Positions 16,425-24,421 of a stretch of 45,402 nt of DNA are shown here, one piece after another; the stretch's first letter is position 1, and every line of letters starts with the position of its first letter. The translations under genes and the position numbers were made by a program. A model generated the notes under the pieces. The model was not told the DNA's origin and searched no databases. It saw only the letters and a program-made list of their open reading frames with translations. The stretch lies in contig CAJUOD010000007.1 in NCBI GenBank assembly GCA_910587875.1, forward strand, positions 1-45,402, read 5' to 3'. Source of the DNA: an uncultured Oscillibacter sp. Its GTDB lineage: Bacteria; Bacillota; Clostridia; Oscillospirales; Oscillospiraceae.

Positions 16425-16454
16425 TTGACTTTTTTCCAAAAAATAGAGTATCCT
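16425..16454 (+). promoter_or_regulatory. Sigma-A promoter of the LacI-TctCBA operon
   Basis: TTGACT (16425-16430), 18-bp spacer and TATCCT (16449-16454). The operator palindrome at 16470-16483 follows just past the expected start of transcription, a position where a bound repressor blocks initiation or early elongation. Confidence 0.65.
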
Positions 16455-16469
16455 TATATCAAGATCGAA

Positions 16470-16483
16470 TGGGAACGTTCCCA
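16470..16483. promoter_or_regulatory. LacI-family operator, TGGGAACGTTCCCA
   Basis: A perfect 14-bp palindrome with the central CG typical of LacI-family operators, 13 bp before the LacI gene start and just below its promoter. It is expected to be bound by the LacI-family regulator encoded next to it, giving autoregulation and operon control. A 13/14 match lies at 18227-18240. Confidence 0.82.
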
Positions 16484-16495
16484 ACGGGAGGCCAT

Positions 16496-17515
16496 ATGGG
16501 GTCCACCATCATTGACGTAGCGAAAAAAAGCGGCTATTCGAAGACCACGGTTTCCCGAGCCTATGCCGAGCCGGACAGCGTGAGTGAGAAAGCTAAACTC
16601 AAAATATACGCCGCGGCGAAAAGCCTGAATTATACACCCAACGCCATCGCAAGGGCCATGGTCCGGCAGCGGACGGAGAATATCGCTTTCATTATCAACG
16701 AAAACCAGTCTCCCGCCGTACTGAACCCCTTCTACTCTCCGATTTTGGAGGCGGTCATGCGGGAGAGCGCCCGCCGGAACTACAGCGTGTTCGTGGTGAC
16801 CAATCAGGATGTGCTGCTTCCCAACGGCGAGGTCTATATCAAAAAGCAGATGGACGGCGTCATCTTCGTGGGCGAGGCCAGCGAGACCATCATCGGCAGG
16901 CTCCAGGAGCAGAAGATTCCCGTGGTGCTGCTGAACAACGTCCTGGACTTGCCGGGCCTCCTGTGCATTACCACCAGTCATTACGAGGGGGCGGTGAGCG
17001 CCGTGGACCACCTCTACGAGCGGGGACACCGGAAAATCGGCCTCCTGGCCGGACGGTTCTCCCCCCAGGTCAACGAGGCCCGCTATCAAGGCTATATCGA
17101 CACCTTAGCCCGGCGGGGTCTGGAAATCAATTCCCGGTACATCCTGGAAATCGAGCCCACGCTGGAAGCGGGGGAGGGGGCCATGTCCCGCCTGCTGGAG
17201 CTGGAAGAGCGGCCCACCGCCGTGTTCTGCACCAACGACACCGTGGCGGCGGGCGCCATGAAGGCGGTGATCCGGGCCGGGCTGCGCATCCCGGAGGACA
17301 TGGCCGTCGTCGGCTTCGACGACAGCTCCGTCAGCCGCATCGTGGAGCCGGAGCTGACCACGGTCCGCATCGACATGGACCAGATGGGACGCTTGGCTGC
17401 GGAAAAGTTGTTTGACTTGATTGAGGGCATACCCTCCACTGAGACAAGGATTGTGATTCCCACGGAATTAGTCGTGCGAAGCTCCAGCCAGCGCGAAAAG
17501 TTCCTTTTGGAATAA
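16496..17515 (+). CDS. LacI-family transcriptional regulator
   Basis: The ATG at 16496 is preferred over upstream in-frame codons because GGGAGG precedes it and the product then starts directly with the LacI HTH (STIIDVAKKSGYSKTTVSRAYAE). 339 residues: HTH 3-25, hinge helix to about 60, then the sugar-binding-type sensor ending in IPTELVVRSSS. It should repress the operon through the palindrome at 16470-16483 and release on binding an inducer, probably the transported compound or a derivative. First gene of the operon, 25 bp before the MBL gene. Confidence 0.93.
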   Translation: MGSTIIDVAKKSGYSKTTVSRAYAEPDSVSEKAKLKIYAAAKSLNYTPNAIARAMVRQRTENIAFIINENQSPAVLNPFYSPILEAVMRESARRNYSVFVVTNQDVLLPNGEVYIKKQMDGVIFVGEASETIIGRLQEQKIPVVLLNNVLDLPGLLCITTSHYEGAVSAVDHLYERGHRKIGLLAGRFSPQVNEARYQGYIDTLARRGLEINSRYILEIEPTLEAGEGAMSRLLELEERPTAVFCTNDTVAAGAMKAVIRAGLRIPEDMAVVGFDDSSVSRIVEPELTTVRIDMDQMGRLAAEKLFDLIEGIPSTETRIVIPTELVVRSSSQREKFLLE

Positions 17516-17540
17516 TTTAAAACAGAAAAGAGGTGAAGCG

Positions 17541-18524
17541 ATGCAGATCACCATCATCAACGTGGGCTACGGCGATGCCATCCTGTTCCAGGGTTCCGAC
17601 GGTTTTACCGCCCTGCTGGATGGCGGGAGCGCTCTGGAGTCGGAGTTCAGCGGAGACCCCTACCGCATCCGGGCGGCGGACTTCTTGCGGCAGGAGGGTG
17701 TCACGGAGCTGGACGCCGTGCTGATCTCCCACATCCACGAGGACCACGTCTGCGGCCTGGAGCCCATATTCGAGACCTGTTCGGTCAAGCGGCTGTACGT
17801 CCCCTATCCCGTGGAGCCGTTCCTGAGGGGCTGTGAGCTCCATCCGGCACCGGACGCTTTCCGAAGCATTCCGCTGTACACCAACGCCCTGAACGCCTAC
17901 CGCCGGATCCTCCTGCGGGCCGGGGAGGCCGGAACGGAAATCACTGTCGTCGGGCCGGGGGACGCCCTTTGTTTGGGTTCGGAGCTTACCGCTCAGGTCC
18001 TGACTCCCAAAGTACAGAGGATTCAGGAGTACATGGAGCTGGTGGAAGCGGCCTATGCCTCAGCCGATCAGGAGGCTGTTGTCACGGAGCTCCTGGCGAA
18101 GCTGGACGCCACATCCAATCATACCAGCACCCTGCTCCGGTTCGAGATGGGAGAAACCGTGTTCCTGTCGGCGGCGGACAGCTGCCCCAGGGAGTGGGAT
18201 GAGGTTCCTTCTTTTTTACTCGAAAATGGGAACGTTCTCAAATTGCCGCACCACGGACAAATCGACTCGATTTCGGAACGATTTATGCGGGATATGCCCT
18301 TGGAGTACGTCATCACCACCGCCAGCTCCGACCGTCGCTATAACAGCGCCAATCCCCAGGTCTACGAGCAGCTGACGCAGTGGCGGGCCCCAGACTCTCC
18401 CAAATTTCTTTTTTCCGACGAGCGAAGCTATCCCCCTTACTTCTCACAGCCTGACGGATTCCAGGCAATCACCCTTGAAATAGATTCCAGCATCATCACG
18501 CCGAAATTTATAAAAAACACATGA
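17541..18524 (+). CDS. ComEC-type MBL-fold hydrolase
   Basis: 327 residues resembling the metallo-beta-lactamase domain of ComEC/Rec2 (MQITIINVGYGDAILFQ), with HIHEDH (His64, His66, Asp68, His69), DATSNHTSTLLRFEMGETVFLSAAD and LPHHGQ. It is soluble, without a signal peptide or the membrane domain of ComEC, so DNA uptake is unlikely. Lying between the LacI regulator and TctC suggests hydrolysis of a phospho- or carboxyl-ester linked to the transported substrate. An operator-like palindrome (18227-18240) lies within the coding sequence. AGAGGTGAAG precedes the ATG. Confidence 0.8.
   Translation: MQITIINVGYGDAILFQGSDGFTALLDGGSALESEFSGDPYRIRAADFLRQEGVTELDAVLISHIHEDHVCGLEPIFETCSVKRLYVPYPVEPFLRGCELHPAPDAFRSIPLYTNALNAYRRILLRAGEAGTEITVVGPGDALCLGSELTAQVLTPKVQRIQEYMELVEAAYASADQEAVVTELLAKLDATSNHTSTLLRFEMGETVFLSAADSCPREWDEVPSFLLENGNVLKLPHHGQIDSISERFMRDMPLEYVITTASSDRRYNSANPQVYEQLTQWRAPDSPKFLFSDERSYPPYFSQPDGFQAITLEIDSSIITPKFIKNT
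18227..18240. promoter_or_regulatory. Second LacI-operator-like site inside the MBL gene
   Basis: TGGGAACGTTCTCA matches the operator at 16470-16483 at 13 of 14 positions. It lies about 300 bp upstream of the TctC start, within the coding region. It could be an auxiliary operator for looping or roadblock, or a chance match constrained by the codons. Confidence 0.45.
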
Positions 18525-18540
18525 AAAGGAGAATGAAACG

Positions 18541-19575
18541 ATGAAGAAATTGATGTCTCTCGCCCTGGCTCTCCTCCTGGTCCTGAGCCTGGCGGCCTGC
18601 GGAGGTTCCGGCGGGTCTAAAGACTCCGGCAGCGGCAGCCAGCCCGCCCAGAGCAGCCAGCCCAGCGGCGGCTCCTCCTCCACCGACGCCAAGTGGCCCG
18701 AGAAGGAAATCAAGATCATTCAGCCCTGGAGCCTGGGCGGCGGCCCGGACGTCATCACCCGGCAGATCGCCTCTTACAGCGACAAGTTCCTGGGCGTGCC
18801 CATGATCGTGGAGAACCACACCGGAGGCTCCGGAACCATCGGCATGAACGACTTCCTGGAGGCGGCGGACGATGGCTACACCCTCTTCTGCTGCAACGGC
18901 CCTCTGTTCTCCCTGACCCCCAGCTTCATCAGCGTGGACTACACCATTGAGGACATCAATCCCCTGGTGGGTATCCGTATCACGGAGTTCGTCATCCTGA
19001 CCCAGGCCTCCAGCGGCATCACGGACATCCAGGGCCTGATTGACTATGCCAACGCCGGAAATACGGTGAAGTACGCCACCACCGGAGGCCCCGGAAACGA
19101 CAGCTTCACCATGATTTCCGCCCTCTTCGCCACCCTGGGCATCGCCTCCGAGGCGGTCCCCTATGACGGCGGCCAGGAGGCCATCAACGCCCTGGTGGGC
19201 GGGCACGTGGACGTGGCCATCGGTTCTCCCCCGACCTATCGGGACTATGTTATCAATGGTGAGCTGAACTGCCTGGGTACCTTCATCCCCGAGGGGCTGG
19301 ACGTGGACGGCATCGGCCACATCCCCTCCTTCAAGGATCAGGGCATTGACATTGAGTTCACCGGCATGGACTACTTCGCCGTCCGCTCCACTGTGGACGC
19401 GGAGAAGCAGGAGATTCTCCGGGATTTCGTGCTGAAGGTCTACGCCGAGCCCGACTTCCAGAAGTTCATGGCCGACATGGGCATGGCCGCCTGGGAGGCG
19501 GATTCCTCCGAGATCCTGGGTATGGTGGCCTCTCAGACCGAGGCTATGGCCAAGTACATCCCTCTCGTCCAGTGA
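18541..19575 (+). CDS. tctC: Tripartite tricarboxylate transporter binding lipoprotein TctC
   Basis: 344 residues with a lipoprotein signal (MKKLMSLALALLLVLSLAAC, Cys20), a Gly/Ser-rich linker and the Bug/TctC fold: WPEKEIKIIQPWSLGGGPDVITRQIA, then GGSGTIGMNDFLEAADDGYT. It captures a carboxylated ligand outside the cell and hands it to TctAB. The next two genes encode those partners. Ligand specificity in this family is broad (citrate, tartrate, aromatic acids, others). Confidence 0.93.
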   Translation: MKKLMSLALALLLVLSLAACGGSGGSKDSGSGSQPAQSSQPSGGSSSTDAKWPEKEIKIIQPWSLGGGPDVITRQIASYSDKFLGVPMIVENHTGGSGTIGMNDFLEAADDGYTLFCCNGPLFSLTPSFISVDYTIEDINPLVGIRITEFVILTQASSGITDIQGLIDYANAGNTVKYATTGGPGNDSFTMISALFATLGIASEAVPYDGGQEAINALVGGHVDVAIGSPPTYRDYVINGELNCLGTFIPEGLDVDGIGHIPSFKDQGIDIEFTGMDYFAVRSTVDAEKQEILRDFVLKVYAEPDFQKFMADMGMAAWEADSSEILGMVASQTEAMAKYIPLVQ

Positions 19576-19581
19576 TTTCAC

Positions 19582-19615
19582 GACGCCCCATGTCCCCGCA
19601 TGGATGTGGGGCGTC
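19582..19615 (+). other. Hairpin between TctC and TctB genes
   Basis: Arms 19582-19595 and 19602-19615 pair fully if G-U pairs are allowed, with no T-run after. It probably protects the tctC message or lowers tctB expression, as between the binding-protein and permease genes of the other transporter. Confidence 0.55.
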
Positions 19616-19639
19616 CACTCTCAAATCGAGGTGAACGCG

Positions 19640-20104
19640 ATGAAACTCAGATACAACACGGAAATCATCTCCGGCGCGGTGTTTACCGTTGTGGGCGCGG
19701 TGCTGTGGCTGCTGATTCCCTCCCAGATCCAGACCATGGAAAAGGGAGCGGTCAACGCCCAGACGCTGCCCCGGATCGCCATCGGCGGGATGTTCCTCTT
19801 TGCCGTGGGCCTGCTTCTGGAGGGCCTGTTCGCCAGGGAGAAGAAGGAGCTGGTTATCACGGCGGACTCCTTCCGCTCCGACGCCTTCAAAAAGGAGCTG
19901 CGCTCCATCGTCTACTGCCTCTTCCTGGTGGTCTACTGCTTCATCATCCAGCCCCTGGGCTTCGTGGTCTCCACGGTGCTGCTGGTGCTGGCGGTGATGC
20001 TCTACTACGGCGCCCGGAAGTGGTATTATTACGCCATCCCCCTGGCCATGGTGGGCATCGTGTACTACGTGTTCAAGGTGCTGCTCCATGTCTCTCTGCC
20101 CTGA
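19640..20104 (+). CDS. tctB: Tripartite tricarboxylate transporter small membrane subunit TctB
   Basis: The ATG at 19640 follows GAGGTGAACGCG and gives a 154-residue protein with four hydrophobic segments, the family's size and topology (first segment SGAVFTVVGAVLWLLI). It is the accessory membrane subunit of the secondary transporter, 18 bp before TctA. Sequence conservation in TctB is low, so the call rests on topology and context. Confidence 0.9.
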   Translation: MKLRYNTEIISGAVFTVVGAVLWLLIPSQIQTMEKGAVNAQTLPRIAIGGMFLFAVGLLLEGLFAREKKELVITADSFRSDAFKKELRSIVYCLFLVVYCFIIQPLGFVVSTVLLVLAVMLYYGARKWYYYAIPLAMVGIVYYVFKVLLHVSLP

Positions 20105-20122
20105 TTGGAAAGGAGGGCTCTT

Positions 20123-21610
20123 ATGGAACAATTTTTAGGCGGACTGAGCATCCTGATGCAGTGGCAGAACCTGCTGGTCATCCCCCTGGGGCTTGCCATC
20201 GGCATCGTGGTGGGGGCCATTCCCGGCCTGACCTCGGACCTTGGCATCATCCTCTGCATCCCCCTGACCTACGGCATGGACCCCACCATGGCGATTCTGA
20301 TGCTGCTGGCCATCTACTGCGGCGGCACCTACGGCGGGTCCATCACGGCTATCCTCATCAACACCCCCGGAACCTCCGCCAACGCGGCGACGCTCTTTGA
20401 CGGCTACCCCATGACAGTGAAGGGCCAGGCGTTCAAGGCGCTGCAAATGGCGCTGTTCGCCTCCACCATCGGCGGGCTTATCAGCGCCTTCGCCCTGCTG
20501 TTTCTGGCTCCTCTGATCGCCAAGATCACCCTGCTCTTTGGCCCGGCGGAGTATTTCGCCCTGGCGGTCTTCGGCCTGTCCGTTATTGCGGGCGTGTCCA
20601 ACAACAGCATTTTCAAGGGGCTCATCGGGGCCTGCATCGGCCTGTTCATGGCCACGGTGGGCGTGGACAACATCAGCGGAACCGCCCGGTTCATCTTCGG
20701 GCAGCGGAAGCTCATGGCGGGTATCGACCTCATCATCGCCCTGATCGGCATGTTCGCCATCTCGGAGATTCTGATGAAGTCCAAATACAACCCAAAAACG
20801 GACCATAAAACCATCAGCGCCAGCGCCATTACAAAAGACAAAATCACAAAAGACGAGTACCGCCGCTGCTGGAAGCCCATTGGGCTGGGCTCGCTCATCG
20901 GCGTCATCATCGGCGCGACGCCGGGCACCGGCGGGGGGCTGGCGGCCTTCATCGCCTACAACCAGACCAAGCAGTCCTCCAAGCACCCGGAGACCTTCGG
21001 CCACGGGGAGATCGAGGGCGTGGCGGCCTCTGAGTCCGCCAACAACGGCGCCTGCGGCGCGACCATGATCCCCATGCTGACCCTGGGCGTCCCCGGCGAC
21101 GGGGCCACGGCCATCCTCATGGGCGCGTTCATGCTCCACGGCATGGTGCCGGGCCCCACTCTCTTCGCCGAGCAGGGGAACATCCTCTACGCCATCATGC
21201 TGGGCCTCATTGTGGTGAACATCTTCATGTACATCATCGGAAGCGGGTTTACTCGGTTCTACGCCCATATCACCCGGCTCCCCTATGAGATTCTGGCGCC
21301 CATCGTCATGACCTTCTGCATCGCCGGAGCTTACTCCACCAACAACCGGGTCTACGACATCTTCATCATCTTGATTTTCGGCATCGTGGCCTACTTCCTG
21401 CGGCGCATGGACTTCCAGCTGGTGCCCATCCTGCTGGGCATCGTCCTGGGCCCCTTGGCGGAGAAGAACTTCCGCCGGGCCATGGTCATCTCCGAGGGCA
21501 GCTTCAAGATTTTCTTCACCCGGCCCATCAGCTGCGCCTTCATCCTCATCGCCGTGGGCTCCGTGCTTCTGTTCGCCTGGAAGAACTACAAGGCGAAGGC
21601 GGCCAAATGA
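20123..21610 (+). CDS. tctA: Tripartite tricarboxylate transporter large membrane subunit TctA
   Basis: 495 residues starting at 20123 after AAGGAGGG. About eleven or twelve membrane segments and the two conserved half-repeats GAIPGLTSDLGIILCIPLTYGMDP and GATPGTGGGLAAFIAY; also YGGSITAILINTPGT. It forms the ion-driven channel that takes ligand from TctC. Complete, in frame and in the standard C-B-A order. Confidence 0.95.
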   Translation: MEQFLGGLSILMQWQNLLVIPLGLAIGIVVGAIPGLTSDLGIILCIPLTYGMDPTMAILMLLAIYCGGTYGGSITAILINTPGTSANAATLFDGYPMTVKGQAFKALQMALFASTIGGLISAFALLFLAPLIAKITLLFGPAEYFALAVFGLSVIAGVSNNSIFKGLIGACIGLFMATVGVDNISGTARFIFGQRKLMAGIDLIIALIGMFAISEILMKSKYNPKTDHKTISASAITKDKITKDEYRRCWKPIGLGSLIGVIIGATPGTGGGLAAFIAYNQTKQSSKHPETFGHGEIEGVAASESANNGACGATMIPMLTLGVPGDGATAILMGAFMLHGMVPGPTLFAEQGNILYAIMLGLIVVNIFMYIIGSGFTRFYAHITRLPYEILAPIVMTFCIAGAYSTNNRVYDIFIILIFGIVAYFLRRMDFQLVPILLGIVLGPLAEKNFRRAMVISEGSFKIFFTRPISCAFILIAVGSVLLFAWKNYKAKAAK

Positions 21611-21633
21611 CCTGCCGGAGGGAGTGAGACAAA

Positions 21634-22521
21634 ATGAAAAAGCAATATGACGTGTTGGTGATCGGTCCTGTGTCCCTGGACCACAACATCGACTACCAGG
21701 GAAATGAGCGAAAGGAACTGGGGGGCGCAGTGGTGGCCTCCGGCTTCGCCGCCGCCAGGAGCGGAAACAAGACCGCCCTCTTTACCAAGGCGAATCCCGC
21801 CGACGCGGACGTGGAGGCCCGCTTCGCTGGGTCCGGCGCGGACCTGTACTGGAAGCCCTCCAGGGCCACCTGTTCCATCCGGAACCAGTACTTCACCGCC
21901 GACAAGGAGAAGCGCTCCTGCACCTCCATGGGGGTCTGCGACCCCTTCCGGTTTGAGGAGCTGCCGGACGTGGAGGCGAAGATCTACCACTTCGCGGGCC
22001 TGGTCTACGGCGACTTCGACGGCCCCCTCTTCGCCGAGGCGGCGAAGCACGGAAAAGTCGCCGTGGACGTCCAGTGTCTCCTGCGCCACGTGGAGCCGGA
22101 CAAGACCATGGCCTTCCACGACTGGGCGGAGAAGAAAGAATACCTGCCCTGTATCGACTATTTGAAGACCGACGCCGCCGAGGCGGAAATCCTCACCGGC
22201 CTGACGGACCGGGCAGAGGCGGCGAAGCTCCTCCACCAATGGGGGGCCAAGGAGGTCCTGATTACCCACAACACGGAGGTGCTGGCCTACGACGGGGAGC
22301 GGATCTACACCTGCCCCATCAAGGCCCGGAATCTCTCCGGTCGGACGGGCCGGGGGGACACCACCTTCGCCGGGTATATCACGGAGCGCCAGCGGGCGGA
22401 CATTGAGGAGGCTTTGCTGTACTGTACCGCTCTGGTCTCCCTGAAGATGGAGACCCCCGGCCCCTTCCAGGGAAGCCGGGAGGACGTGGAGGACTATATC
22501 GCCGCCTTCTACCGGGTATGA
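21634..22521 (+). CDS. PfkB-family carbohydrate kinase
   Basis: 295 residues of the ribokinase/PfkB fold with the catalytic GRGDTTFAGY (239-248; Asp242 as base; the common GAGD has Arg in place of Ala) and an N-terminal GPVSLDHNIDY...GGAVVASGFAAAR substrate loop. It would phosphorylate a sugar or sugar-like alcohol with ATP. As last gene of the LacI-tct operon, 23 bp after TctA, it suggests that the imported compound is a sugar acid or polyol derivative. The exact substrate is not predictable. Confidence 0.88.
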   Translation: MKKQYDVLVIGPVSLDHNIDYQGNERKELGGAVVASGFAAARSGNKTALFTKANPADADVEARFAGSGADLYWKPSRATCSIRNQYFTADKEKRSCTSMGVCDPFRFEELPDVEAKIYHFAGLVYGDFDGPLFAEAAKHGKVAVDVQCLLRHVEPDKTMAFHDWAEKKEYLPCIDYLKTDAAEAEILTGLTDRAEAAKLLHQWGAKEVLITHNTEVLAYDGERIYTCPIKARNLSGRTGRGDTTFAGYITERQRADIEEALLYCTALVSLKMETPGPFQGSREDVEDYIAAFYRV

Positions 22522-22546
22522 GGGCCCGGAGATAAAACGGAATCAG

Positions 22547-22576
22547 CCCGGGGCCGGTCTGCGGTCCCGGGTTTTT
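22547..22576 (+). terminator. Rho-independent terminator of the LacI-TctCBA-kinase operon
   Basis: Stem CCCGGG/CCCGGG (22547-22552 and 22566-22571) extended inward by GCCG/CGGT, 5-base loop and five T at 22572-22576, 25 bp past the kinase stop. Confidence 0.82.
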
Positions 22577-22685
22577 CTCTCCCCGGACTGCGTAGGCTTC
22601 TCCGGAGGGAGCTATAAGGATATGACCCGCATCGCCTGCCTGGACGAGTGGGTCTGGAAGGAGCTCTTCCTCCTGAACCGGGAGG

Positions 22686-22901
22686 CCCTGCTGGCGGGAC
22701 CTGCCGGAACGGTATGGCCCCTGGAAAAGTGAGTATACCCGCTTTCACCGCTGGAGCCGGCAGGGAGTGTGGGAGCACGTCTTTCGGGAGCTGATTGCCC
22801 AGGACGTCGTTGACGAGGCCGCCTTGATGCTGGACAGCACCACAATCAAGGTCCACCAGCATGGCAATAATGATATGCCATATTGCCGCTGCACCGCCTG
22901 A
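22686..22901 (+). pseudogene. IS5-family transposase fragment
   Basis: One frame reads WRDLPERYGPWKSEYTRFHRW, then SRQGVWEHVF and MLDSTTIKVHQHG, the N-terminal and first-Asp region of IS5-type transposases. It has no start and is preceded in frame by a stop (22674-22676). Similarity ends after HQHG and the frame stops at 22901; the rest of the DDE domain is gone. No terminal inverted repeats were recognised. A short unrelated reading frame with a good ribosome site (ATG 22622) runs into its left side and stops early. Clearly non-functional. Confidence 0.85.
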
Positions 22902-22945
22902 ACACAGCCTGTCCCATATCCTTCCCAATTTTCTCTCCTCTCGCT

Positions 22946-23149
22946 TCACCCCTTCTTAATAATATGCGCCACCAGCCTCAGGTTCCGCTCGATCAGCACC
23001 TGCCGGGCCTCCGGGTCCCCCCGGGCGTATTTCTCCAGCCACTCCCGCTCCTCGGCGGCGGTCAGGGGCTTGGGGAAGGACCCGCCGCCGGAGAGGCGCA
23101 GGGAGAAGAGCATCGTATTGGCGAACAGCAGCAGCGCGGCGGACAGCAT
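22946..23149 (-). pseudogene. sigK: SigK sporulation sigma factor, N-terminal 67 codons only
   Basis: The 67-residue product matches the start of sigma-K: a hydrophobic pro-like segment, then GGSFPKPLTAAEEREWLEKY, GDPEARQVLIERNL and RLVAHIIKKG. In intact SigK the last motif continues as VKK[FY] into the promoter-recognition regions; here the frame stops at once. The ribosome site AAGGAGGTCTT and ATG are perfect, so the 5' end is not decayed. Either the gene is a truncated remnant or it is split by a skin-like intervening element, with the 3' part outside this window. Regions 2.3 to 4 are absent, so this piece alone cannot act as a sigma factor. Confidence 0.85.
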
Positions 23150-23272
23150 AAGACCTCCTTGCCGGGACCGGGGCCCCGGCCGCCGCTTTCCCGGCTGGCG
23201 GCGGACCGTATTCGGGGACGGAGCATCCCCGCTTTCAGCCTATGAATCCCAGGGAAGTCCCTATGCGGCCTT

Positions 23273-23331
23273 TGCGGGGACGGAACCTTGTATACCGGCT
23301 GTGCCGACGGCCTTCCCCGGCGGCTGGAGGC
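23273..23331 (+). pseudogene. GIY-YIG nuclease gene fragment
   Basis: 59 bp that match the intact GIY-YIG gene (25148-25206) at 50 of 59 positions in the same orientation and reading frame (CGDGTLYTGCADGLPRRLEA). The match ends exactly where the terminator repeat (23329-23365) begins. No start codon and no downstream part remain. Confidence 0.75.
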
Positions 23332-23365
23332 AAAAAAATGCCGGGCGGATGTTCTCCGCCCGGCG
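23329..23365 (-). terminator. Repeated terminator, copy 3, after the polyferredoxin gene
   Basis: The 37-bp core (hairpin with 10-bp stem, 5-base loop, seven T on the minus strand) is identical to the core of 13240-13292. It lies 28 bp below the polyferredoxin stop and fits as its terminator. Confidence 0.88.
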
Positions 23366-23392
23366 CAACACGATTTGCCTGTACACGGCTCC

Positions 23393-24265
23393 TCACGGGC
23401 ATTGGGACGGCTGCGGCCCCGCGGAAGAACGCCCGGGCTTCCCCGAAAAATACAGGCACTTCTGCGGGCAGGCGTCCGCGCACTTCCCGCAGCGGATGCA
23501 CTCCGGGGAGCGGGAAATCTCCCGGCGGGACAGCGCCGCCGGGCAGGCCCGCTCACAGGCCCCGCAGTCAACACACCGCTCCTCATCCCACTGGATCTGC
23601 ACCAGGCTGAACCGGTTGAATAACCCGTAAATGGCCCCCAGGGGGCACAGGTACTGGCAGAAGGGCCGGAACACCTTCACGGACAGCAGGACGATGGCAA
23701 GCAGTATTCCCAGCTTCCAGAGGAACAGGCCCCCGGCCTGGTTCCGCAGCGCTTCGTTGGTTCCCAGCAGGGGAAGGGCCCCCAGCAGGGTGCCGGAGGG
23801 ACAGAGGTACTTGCAGAAGGCCGGGACCTTGGCGAAGCCTCCAAACAGAAACATGGAGCCGGCGCACACCAGAAGGACCAGCACCACGTACTTCCCGTAT
23901 TTCAGGACACGGTGGCCCGGCAGACGCTTCCTCTTTTTGAACAGCGGGATCTTGTGCAGCAGGTCCTGCACCAGCCCGAAGGGGCACAGCCAGCCGCAGA
24001 CAAAGCGGCCCAGCACGCTCCCGAACACGAAGAGGAAGCCCAGGGCGGCGAAGGGGACGTGAAAGCCCCTCTGATTCAGCAGGGCCTGCAGGGCCCCGAT
24101 GGGGCACGCCGCCACGGCCCCGGGGCAGGAGTAGCAGTTCAGCCCGGGCACGCAGATGTACTTTAAATTGCCCCGGTAGATTTTGCCGTTCAGGAAGCCG
24201 TACAGATACCCATTGGTCACGATGGTGAACAGCAGCTGCACCGTCTGTCGAAGTCTGTTCCTCAT
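23393..24265 (-). CDS. Membrane-bound 4Fe-4S polyferredoxin (NapH/NosR/CcoG-like)
   Basis: 290 residues with several membrane segments, two CxxxCP motifs (CGWLCPFGLVQDL and CQYLCPLGAIYG), an N-terminal CYSCPGAVAACPIGA and two C-terminal ferredoxin motifs (CVDCGACERACP, CIRCGKCADACP). This arrangement passes electrons across or along the membrane. The upstream genes encode a CD1871A CXXC protein and an extracellular TlpA-like thioredoxin lipoprotein, so the set probably supplies reducing power for thiol exchange outside the cell. The gene starts 3 bp after the CD1871A stop. Confidence 0.9.
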   Translation of the reverse strand: MRNRLRQTVQLLFTIVTNGYLYGFLNGKIYRGNLKYICVPGLNCYSCPGAVAACPIGALQALLNQRGFHVPFAALGFLFVFGSVLGRFVCGWLCPFGLVQDLLHKIPLFKKRKRLPGHRVLKYGKYVVLVLLVCAGSMFLFGGFAKVPAFCKYLCPSGTLLGALPLLGTNEALRNQAGGLFLWKLGILLAIVLLSVKVFRPFCQYLCPLGAIYGLFNRFSLVQIQWDEERCVDCGACERACPAALSRREISRSPECIRCGKCADACPQKCLYFSGKPGRSSAGPQPSQCP

Positions 24266-24268
24266 GGC

Positions 24269-24421
24269 TCACCCCAATCCGATGCACTCCAGGCAGATCA
24301 TGACGGCCTTCTGCCAGATCACCGCGAGCTGCCCCTGGGCGGCCCCGATTCCCAGGAAGAGGCCCCCGGCCAGAACGCCCCAGGCCCAGGCGAGGCGGCT
24401 ATTGCGCTTCCAGAAGTTCAT
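24269..24421 (-). CDS. CD1871A-family CXXC membrane miniprotein
   Basis: 50 residues from the ATG at 24421: one membrane segment (WGVLAGGLFLGIGAA) and the C-terminal family motif KAVMICLECIGLG with a CxxC pair. Members are known from clostridia, next to thioredoxin-like and polyferredoxin genes as here. Its start lies inside the last codons of the TlpA-like gene, which implies translational coupling. Likely a redox relay between the membrane polyferredoxin and the TlpA-like protein; that role is inference. Confidence 0.82.
   Translation of the reverse strand: MNFWKRNSRLAWAWGVLAGGLFLGIGAAQGQLAVIWQKAVMICLECIGLG

Noticed and set aside
17541..18524. Reading the MBL protein as a competence (ComEC) gene
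   Set aside because: It lacks the ComEC membrane domain, is single-domain and is embedded in a transporter operon.
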